A stretch of DNA of 20,305 nucleotides. It comes from Methylobacillus methanolivorans. GTDB taxonomy: Bacteria; Pseudomonadota; Gammaproteobacteria; Burkholderiales; Methylophilaceae. Positions within the stretch are counted from its first letter, which is position 1. Each line of letters starts with the position of its first letter. The translations under genes and the position numbers were made by a program. Of the stretch, positions 14,855-20,305 are shown piece by piece. Location of the stretch: contig NZ_JBIWXY010000004.1 of assembly GCF_044751345.1 (NCBI RefSeq), positions 1-20,305 of the forward strand, written 5' to 3'. The notes beneath the pieces are model-generated. The model saw nothing but the letters and a program-made list of their open reading frames with translations. It had not been told where the DNA came from and ran no database searches.

Positions 14855-16138
14855 TTGGCATTCAATCTATCCAAGGTCAAGCACCTCGGCAGCCACCCGG
14901 CTCTGCATAAGTCCCGCAGGGCTTATGCCCGCCATCGCTACAGCACGCCATTTTTCGTGCTGCGTGAAACACTGAGCAGCTTTCAAACCCACAACGGGTT
15001 CGCAATTTCGGCATCCTTATCGTTTTACGCCATGTTTGCCTTAATCCCGCTGATCGTGCTCATGTTCTTCCTGCTGAGTCATTTGGTGGTGTCATCCAAC
15101 TATGCCACGGTCAAGCTTGCGATTCTTGTCAGCAACTTAGTACCTAACCTCAGCAGCCGCATTATGGTAGAGGTGTATAACGCTTCTAAACATAAAGCAG
15201 CGTGGGGAGTATTTGGTTTTGTTGCGATGTTCTGGCTGGCTGTTCCGCTTGCCGGAGCACTACGTTCAGCCTTTTACACCATAGCCAGCGTCAAAGAAAC
15301 GCCATCCTTCCTGCGTCGTCAAGTTAAGGATATCCTCGGTGTGCTGGGCATATTGCTGATGTTTTTCCTGTTCACCATCCTAGGCTTAGGCATGGAAAAG
15401 GTCATCAACATCCTGGAGCCACATACGGCACACTCCAAATATCTCAACTCAGCGACCTCCATTGGCCTGACCACCTTGCTAACCGCGATTTTCTATCGTG
15501 TTTACTTTCCGGTGAAACTACGCCTATCGCACATATTGATTGGCGCAATCATCACCTCCCTTCTATGGTTGGCAATGCGCCCTGCCTTCAGCCTATTCCT
15601 CTCGGTTAACCCAGCGTATGGGGCAGTATTCGGCGGGATGAAGAACCTATTCATCTCTATTGCTTGGCTCTACTACACCTTTGTTGTCTTCATGCTCGGC
15701 ACAACATTGATTTCCACCTTACGCAAAAAAGATGTGTTGTTACTGCGTGGGTTATTCGACCAGATGCCGGAAGATAGGGCGATCTATTTAGAAGAGCTCA
15801 TGGACCGTTATGGCAAAAAATTCAAGCGAGGTGAATATGTATTCAGAATCAATGACGGCTGCCACGATTTATATTACCTAGTATCAGGCCGCATTCGTCT
15901 CATGCTGGGAGACCGCTTACTGCGAGAGCTCAACAGTGGGGATTATTTCGGTGAGATGGCATTTCTGACGCAAACGCCAAGGGTGGCCGATGCTATTGTT
16001 GTGTCGAATGAAGCTGAAGTCGTCGTCGTCAATGCAGAAAACATTGAAACCTTGTTGCTGGGCGAGCCGCACATCACCATGGGCTTTCTGCGGCAAATGG
16101 CGGCGCGCTTACAGCACAACCACATTCAGGGTTCGTAA
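14855..16138 (+). CDS. YihY/BrkB-family membrane protein fused to a cyclic-nucleotide-binding domain
   Basis: This protein of about 427 residues joins two modules. Residues about 33-290 are a YihY/BrkB (formerly 'ribonuclease BN') membrane domain with about six hydrophobic helices, including GFAISASLSFYAMFALIPLIV and the C-terminal part with NPAYGAVFGG (272-281). Residues about 315-425 are a cNMP-binding (CRP-like) beta-roll, with KKFKRGEYVF, YYLVSGRIRL and the phosphate-binding cassette GDYFGEMAFL...PRVADA, where E367 and R376 match the ribose- and phosphate-contacting positions of functional domains. The role of YihY proteins is not settled. The fusion suggests gating or control by a cyclic nucleotide on the cytoplasmic side. 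A TTG start is chosen from the GGGAG site; TTG 14795 would add 20 residues and overlap pip. It ends 1 bp from the convergent piuC stop. Confidence 0.88.
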   Translation: MAFNLSKVKHLGSHPALHKSRRAYARHRYSTPFFVLRETLSSFQTHNGFAISASLSFYAMFALIPLIVLMFFLLSHLVVSSNYATVKLAILVSNLVPNLSSRIMVEVYNASKHKAAWGVFGFVAMFWLAVPLAGALRSAFYTIASVKETPSFLRRQVKDILGVLGILLMFFLFTILGLGMEKVINILEPHTAHSKYLNSATSIGLTTLLTAIFYRVYFPVKLRLSHILIGAIITSLLWLAMRPAFSLFLSVNPAYGAVFGGMKNLFISIAWLYYTFVVFMLGTTLISTLRKKDVLLLRGLFDQMPEDRAIYLEELMDRYGKKFKRGEYVFRINDGCHDLYYLVSGRIRLMLGDRLLRELNSGDYFGEMAFLTQTPRVADAIVVSNEAEVVVVNAENIETLLLGEPHITMGFLRQMAARLQHNHIQGS

Positions 16139-16139
16139 C

Positions 16140-16823
16140 TCAACTATCAGCCCACATCCGCAATAGGTTGTGATAGACCCCCGTCAAGCGAATCACTTCG
16201 GGGTCTTGCCCGCCGCGCTCGGCACCAATCGCCTGGATGCTGTTATCCAACTGGAACAGCAAGGTACGCTGGGCATCATCCCGCACCATGCTCTGCATCC
16301 AGAAAAATGACGAAACCCTTGCACCACGGGTCACTGGTGTCACATGATGCAAGCTACTGGATGGGTACAACACCATATGCCCAGCAGGCAGCTTTACCTC
16401 TTGCGAGCCGAAGGTATCTTCAATCGTCAGCACACCTCCGTCATAATCCTCAGGCTCAGAGAAAAACAAGGTTGCAGACAAATCACTACGGATACGGAAA
16501 TTGGTCCCGCGCAACTGCCGAATGGCATTGTCCACATGCGTACCAAATGCCTGCCCAGCCGCATAACGATTAAATAGTGGTGGAAACACCTTGAGCGGCA
16601 AGGCCGCAGAAATAAACAAAGGGCTTTGCCCCAGCGCATCCTGGATCAAATCCCCGATCTGACGCGCCACCGGCGAACCTTCCGGCAACTGCATATTATT
16701 TTTAGCCAACGCAGATTGGTGTCCTGAAGTCACATTGCCATCCACCCATTCAGTGGCATCCATCAACTGTCGGCATTGTGCAACTTGCTCCTTGGTCAAC
16801 ACGCCTGGAATTTCAATCAACAT
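16140..16823 (-). CDS. piuC: Fe(II)/2-oxoglutarate dioxygenase, PKHD-type, PiuC/YbiX family
   Basis: This 227-residue protein is a non-haem iron dioxygenase of the PiuC/YbiX group. The iron-binding facial triad is visible as H96 and D98 in GTHVDNA and H159 in SLHHVTPV; the 2-oxoglutarate-binding arginine is R169 in TRGARVSSFFW. Length and the N-terminal MLIEIPGVLT are typical for the family. In E. coli and Pseudomonas this gene sits beside a catecholate siderophore receptor (Fiu, PiuA) and is iron-regulated; here a TonB-dependent receptor gene lies just upstream on the same strand. Its substrate is not known. A terminator lies 27 bp before its ATG with no room for a promoter between them, so expression should depend on read-through or on a promoter inside the receptor gene. 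Confidence 0.92.
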   Translation of the reverse strand: MLIEIPGVLTKEQVAQCRQLMDATEWVDGNVTSGHQSALAKNNMQLPEGSPVARQIGDLIQDALGQSPLFISAALPLKVFPPLFNRYAAGQAFGTHVDNAIRQLRGTNFRIRSDLSATLFFSEPEDYDGGVLTIEDTFGSQEVKLPAGHMVLYPSSSLHHVTPVTRGARVSSFFWMQSMVRDDAQRTLLFQLDNSIQAIGAERGGQDPEVIRLTGVYHNLLRMWADS

Positions 16824-16844
16824 TTTCTTGTATCCACCATAAGC

Positions 16845-16877
16845 AAAAAACCCTATAGAGGTGATACCTCCATAGGG
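16845..16877 (-). terminator. terminator between the siderophore receptor gene and piuC
   Basis: A 12-bp stem (16866-16877 with 16851-16862; CCCTATGGAGGT/ACCTCTATAGGG, one G-U pair) has a 3-base loop. On the minus strand six T residues follow (16850-16845). It starts 37 bp past the receptor stop. Confidence 0.9.
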
Positions 16878-16914
16878 CTGAATATTGAGATATATAGAAC
16901 TTAGACTAGCACAA

Positions 16915-19116
16915 TTAGAACTTGAAGTTCAGCGTCACAAAACCTACTCGCCCTGGCGCAACAACCGCATAATGGCGGAAATAAGTTGTATCGAAATAGC
17001 GCTTATCTGTCAGGTTCTGGATGTTAAGTTGCAGATCAAAATTTTCATTGATTTTGTAACTCGCCATGGCATCCCAGCGCACATATGAAGGTACATAAGC
17101 GGTATTAGCAGGATTAGCGTAAACCTTATCCATATAGAATGCACCGCCACCCAATGTTAGGTTAGGTAACACCTTATAGGTGGTCCACAGGCTGGCACTG
17201 TTTTTGGCAATCCCGTGAAGCTGTTTACCTTGAGACTCAAGAGAACCTGGTGTATTAACATCTGGTACTGTTCCAGCCTTGGTTTGCTCAGCATCAAGAT
17301 AAGTGTAGCCACCAAATACCTGCCACTTATCCGTCACCTTACCAGCAATGCCTAACTCAATACCCTTAGACTCCACCTCACCAAGATTAGAGTAATTTCC
17401 ACCCGGCACTACTGCTCGAGCATTATTCTTGCGAATATGGAAAATAGCGGCGGATAAAGATAAATCTTCAAGGACATTCCACTTCGTACCAACCTCAAAT
17501 GATTTGCTACGCTCGGGGCTAAGATCTTGAGTTCCAGCAATAAGTTGCGTACCGCCATAATTATAATCCCCCATCGCCAAGCCTACCGGTGAGGAAGATG
17601 TGGCATATGAAGCATACACACTGGCATTAGGCTGCACCTTATAAACAATGCCTAGTTGATAATTAAAGAAGCCTTCATCATTTTCAAAGTCAGTAGTTTT
17701 TACCCCAGTACCAACATCCCGATTCTGGATTTCAGAACGATATCGATCATATCGGACACCGGCGTTTAATAACCATTTCTCAGTCAACTCCATGGAGTCA
17801 AACACATATGCTGACTTATTGACTGTTCGCCCTTCAAAACCTGGGAAATTATTCCGCGTCACTGTAGCATAAGACACATCTGGATTGGGATTGTTCATAT
17901 CAGTAGTGCCATTTGCGCCCAAGTTACCGTCAGCATAACTACGATTCTCAGACTCTTCACGGCTAATCTCAATTCCTGCATTGAGATTATGTTTGATATA
18001 TCCTGTATCAAAAACTACGGATATATCAGTTAAATTAGCCAGAGCCGTAGTTTGCATGCCACGAGAAACGAATTGACTGCGGTTTACCATACCCTCTGGT
18101 GTAATTGTGCCCCCACTAATATATACGTTAGGTCTGGACAATACATACTTATTGCTAGTCAGGCTATAGCGCGTTGTATTGCGCAGTACAACATCATCAC
18201 TAAATGAATGCTTGAAAGCCAAGTTCCCTATATCAGCAGATGTTTCGTGGAAATCGCGTCCATTAACTCCATACCAAGCATCCTTCTTTCCAACAGGCCG
18301 CCCAAATGGAGTACCTCCATCGTTATTTGCTAATTGCCTGTATGGTAACCCCCAATCCGGCACATCATCAGTTTCATGGTGATACCAGCTAGCAGTCAGG
18401 CTAGTTGGGCCATTCAATCCCAATGTGATAGAAGGCATGAAACCCCAACGCTTCACATCAACATTGTCGCGCCCAGGAGTATCTGCACCATGATGCATAC
18501 CCACCAAACGAATGGCGGCATCATCACCCAGCATATAGTTGCCATCGAACGTAGCACGACGGTAACGATCACTGCCTACCCCAACAGAACCAGTAGTGAA
18601 ATTGCCTGCCTTCGCCTGCTTGGTCACGATATTGATACTACCGCCAGCTGAGCCACGCCCATCATAAGCGCCACTTGGGCCCTTGATGACTTCCATTTGC
18701 TCAATCGCAAATACCTCGCGCTGCTGTGCCCCTAAATCCCGCAAGCCATCAACATACATCGATTGAAACGCATCAAAACCACGGATAAACGGACGATCAC
18801 CAACAGCAACCCCCCCCTCGCCACCACCAAAGGTAATGCCAGGGGTAGTGCGCAATGCTTCCTTGAATGTGTTGGAACCAGTGTCCTTGATCAACGCTTC
18901 GGTAATCACAGTGACTGTTTTAGGTGTATCAATCAAAGGCGCCGTAAATTTCTGGCTGGCAGATTTCTCTGCTTTATAACCAGTACTTTTCTTGGTTTCT
19001 ACCTGTAGCTCAGGCAATGCACCACCTTCTTCCACCGCCCACGCAGCGCCTGTAAACATCAGGGTCACCGCTGCCACAATCGGCTTTACCACCTGATCTT
19101 TTTTAATGTTTTGCAC
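16915..19116 (-). CDS. TonB-dependent siderophore receptor, Fiu/PiuA-like
   Basis: This 733-residue outer-membrane receptor imports a ferric siderophore (probably catecholate-type) using TonB energy. The signal peptide ends near AWA|VEE (residue 27). A candidate TonB box lies in LPELQVETKK (34-43). The plug domain (about 50-170) contains IRGFDAFQSMYVDG, IEQMEVIKGPSGAYDGRG and GGSINIVTKQ, the typical siderophore-receptor signature. The rest is a beta-barrel ending in NFKF with the terminal Phe expected for outer-membrane insertion. The start is a GTG at 19116, because AAAGGGAAG ends 3 bases before it and the following KKDQVVKPIVAAVTLMF makes a clean signal peptide; an ATG 12 codons upstream is possible. 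A PiuC-type gene follows, which supports the Fiu/PiuA comparison. The ligand is not certain. Confidence 0.93.
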   Translation of the reverse strand: MQNIKKDQVVKPIVAAVTLMFTGAAWAVEEGGALPELQVETKKSTGYKAEKSASQKFTAPLIDTPKTVTVITEALIKDTGSNTFKEALRTTPGITFGGGEGGVAVGDRPFIRGFDAFQSMYVDGLRDLGAQQREVFAIEQMEVIKGPSGAYDGRGSAGGSINIVTKQAKAGNFTTGSVGVGSDRYRRATFDGNYMLGDDAAIRLVGMHHGADTPGRDNVDVKRWGFMPSITLGLNGPTSLTASWYHHETDDVPDWGLPYRQLANNDGGTPFGRPVGKKDAWYGVNGRDFHETSADIGNLAFKHSFSDDVVLRNTTRYSLTSNKYVLSRPNVYISGGTITPEGMVNRSQFVSRGMQTTALANLTDISVVFDTGYIKHNLNAGIEISREESENRSYADGNLGANGTTDMNNPNPDVSYATVTRNNFPGFEGRTVNKSAYVFDSMELTEKWLLNAGVRYDRYRSEIQNRDVGTGVKTTDFENDEGFFNYQLGIVYKVQPNASVYASYATSSSPVGLAMGDYNYGGTQLIAGTQDLSPERSKSFEVGTKWNVLEDLSLSAAIFHIRKNNARAVVPGGNYSNLGEVESKGIELGIAGKVTDKWQVFGGYTYLDAEQTKAGTVPDVNTPGSLESQGKQLHGIAKNSASLWTTYKVLPNLTLGGGAFYMDKVYANPANTAYVPSYVRWDAMASYKINENFDLQLNIQNLTDKRYFDTTYFRHYAVVAPGRVGFVTLNFKF

Positions 19117-19119
19117 GAT

Positions 19120-19128
19120 CTTCCCTTT
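19120..19128 (-). promoter_or_regulatory. ribosome binding site supporting a GTG start of the receptor gene
   Basis: AAAGGGAAG on the minus strand lies just before the GTG at 19116-19114, with 3 bases between. From the AAAGGG core the gap is 6 bases. The upstream ATG at 19152 has no comparable site. Confidence 0.5.
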
Positions 19129-19157
19129 ACAACTATTAACAAAAATTAACAAAATGG

Positions 19158-19192
19158 GAATATAAATAAGAAATATTCTCGATACAAGTCAA
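19158..19192 (-). promoter_or_regulatory. possible promoter with a Fur-like palindrome
   Basis: On the minus strand TTGACT (19192-19187, 5 of 6) and TATTTA (19168-19163, 3 of 6) are 18 bases apart. A partly palindromic AT-rich element at 19158-19178 (GAATAT...ATATTC arms) covers the -10. Its central 19 bases match 11 of 19 positions of the classic Fur consensus by my alignment, which is suggestive for an iron-uptake gene but not strong. A second AT-rich imperfect palindrome is at 19244-19261. Confidence 0.3.
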
Positions 19193-19313
19193 ATTTTCGT
19201 TTGTTGCAAATAAACCACACAATAACCCTATGAAAGCTATGGAAATATAATTTAAAATATTGTCTTTAGACTTGCTCCGCATACTAAGTAGAGCGTTGCA
19301 CCATTTAACTAAT

Positions 19314-19330
19314 CTTGTGCTTTGCACAAG
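19314..19330. repeat. 17-bp palindrome upstream of trhO
   Basis: CTTGTGC and GCACAAG form perfect 7-base arms around TTT. The element lies 28 bp upstream of the proposed trhO start and about 200 bp upstream of the receptor gene. It could be an operator or a small hairpin; there is no T-run. Confidence 0.5.
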
Positions 19331-19358
19331 TGTCTTCATTCATCTGTGAGAATTTGCT

Positions 19359-20305
19359 TTGTCCCATATTATCGTTGCCGCCTTATACAAATTTGCCAGC
19401 CTTCCAGATTACCAAGCGCTACAGCCAGGTTTGCTAGCCCTTTGCAATTCGCAAGAAATCAAGGGGACGCTATTACTTGCAGAAGAAGGTATCAATGGCA
19501 CCGTGGCTGGTAGCAGAGCGGCAATAGATGCTTTACTCACCTATCTACGCCAAGACTCTCGGCTAGCAGATATAGAACATAAGGAATCCTTCACCAATGA
19601 AATGCCGTTTTACCGGATGAAGGTGCGTTTAAAGAAAGAAATTGTGACCTTGGGCGTTCCAGGCGTTGATCCTAACAAGACAGTAGGCACTTACGTCAAA
19701 CCCGAAGATTGGAATGCCCTCATCTCCGATCCCGACGTCATCGTGATCGACACACGCAATGATTATGAATACGGCATTGGAACATTCAAGGGAGCAATTG
19801 ATCCGGAAACGACGACCTTCCGCCAGTTTCCAGATTATGTCCGCCAAAATCTTGATCCCGCAAAAAACAAAAAAGTGGCAATGTTCTGTACTGGTGGTAT
19901 TCGTTGCGAGAAAGCCAGCTCCTATATGCTAGAGCAAGGCTTCGAAGAGGTTTATCACTTGCAAGGCGGAATTTTAAAGTATCTGGAAACCGTGCCAGAG
20001 GAAGAAAGCTTGTGGGAAGGTGAATGCTTTGTCTTTGATCAACGTGTTGCCGTGAAGCATGGCCTGCAAGTGGGGGATTATGATCAGTGTTTTGCCTGCC
20101 GCCATCCCATCTCAGCAGAGGATATGGCCTCGCCAAAATATATGAAAGGCATCTCCTGCCCTCGCTGTTATGATCAGTTGTCTGCTGAAAAGCGAGCAAG
20201 CATCAAAGAAAGACAAAAACAAATAGAATTGGCTCGCCAGCGTGGTGAAGAGCACATTGGTGACAACGTACGCAAATATTCAGTGCTTCACAAACAATCC
20301 AAAAT
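19359..20305 (+). CDS. trhO: tRNA uridine-34 hydroxylase TrhO (rhodanese/UPF0176 family), partial at window edge
   Basis: At least 315 codons are open to the end of the window with no stop. TrhO (formerly YceA) makes 5-hydroxyuridine at position 34 of certain tRNAs in the cytoplasm. The N-terminal domain (IVAALYKFASLPDY, then LLLAEEGINGTVAG) is followed by a rhodanese domain (about 110-215) with the catalytic loop C177-TGGIRC and EKASSYML. A C-terminal four-cysteine motif (C244, C247, C267, C270) looks like a metal site, as is usual for this family. There is no ATG at the expected start: an in-frame TGA at 19347 limits extension, and TTG 19359 gives MSHIIVAALYKF after a GTGAG ribosome site 8 bases away. 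I therefore choose TTG. Only the extreme C-terminus may be missing. Confidence 0.93.
   Translation, partial: MSHIIVAALYKFASLPDYQALQPGLLALCNSQEIKGTLLLAEEGINGTVAGSRAAIDALLTYLRQDSRLADIEHKESFTNEMPFYRMKVRLKKEIVTLGVPGVDPNKTVGTYVKPEDWNALISDPDVIVIDTRNDYEYGIGTFKGAIDPETTTFRQFPDYVRQNLDPAKNKKVAMFCTGGIRCEKASSYMLEQGFEEVYHLQGGILKYLETVPEEESLWEGECFVFDQRVAVKHGLQVGDYDQCFACRHPISAEDMASPKYMKGISCPRCYDQLSAEKRASIKERQKQIELARQRGEEHIGDNVRKYSVLHKQSK

Noticed and set aside
19786..20199. A 137-codon minus-strand frame opposite trhO
   Set aside because: It is antisense to a conserved rhodanese-family gene and has no features of its own.

Overview
The window looks like chromosomal DNA of an obligate or near-obligate methylotroph, most likely a betaproteobacterium of the family Methylophilaceae (Methylophilus, Methylovorus, Methylobacillus or Methylotenera). 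The best evidence is a complete lanthanide-type methanol dehydrogenase cluster (xoxF, xoxJ, xoxG). It is supported by a PQQ-associated beta-propeller and zinc-hydrolase pair, and by beta/gammaproteobacterial forms of LplT, NDH-2, proline iminopeptidase, YihY, PiuC and TrhO. The family assignment is inferred from gene content and protein character, not from a database match. The window holds 16 protein genes. I found no rRNA, tRNA, CRISPR array or insertion sequence. No gene-free stretch exceeds 300 bp; the largest are 13608-13878, 9783-10030 and 19117-19358.

Region 1 (1-2750) has cytochrome b561 and a secreted YVTN beta-propeller on the minus strand, separated by a terminator. A periplasmic metallo-beta-lactamase-fold hydrolase of the quinoprotein-relay type is divergent from them. 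These are exported or membrane proteins that fit periplasmic quinoprotein metabolism.

Region 2 (2828-8342) is on the plus strand. It holds tonB overlapping an orphan sensor histidine kinase, then a Bcp/PrxQ peroxiredoxin, a PIN-PhoH ATPase and the lysophospholipid transporter LplT. A perfect 20-bp-arm bidirectional terminator separates lplT from the convergent NDH-2 gene.

Region 3 (8448-13607, minus strand) holds NDH-2, then the xox cluster transcribed xoxF-xoxJ-xoxG. XoxF oxidises methanol in the periplasm using PQQ and a lanthanide. XoxG accepts the electrons, and XoxJ is the associated periplasmic binding-fold protein. A strong hairpin plus T-run lies directly after xoxF, so xoxF transcripts should exceed xoxJG transcripts. 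A second terminator closes the cluster.

Region 4 (13879-16138, plus strand) has proline iminopeptidase followed by a YihY-family membrane protein fused to a cyclic-nucleotide-binding domain.

Region 5 (16140-20305) has a TonB-dependent siderophore receptor and a PiuC/YbiX-type Fe(II) dioxygenase on the minus strand, again with a terminator between them. The edge of the window holds trhO (tRNA uridine-34 hydroxylase), which begins with a probable TTG and runs off the end. TonB from region 2 is a plausible energiser of the receptor in region 5. At least three genes (tonB, yihY, trhO) appear to use TTG starts.
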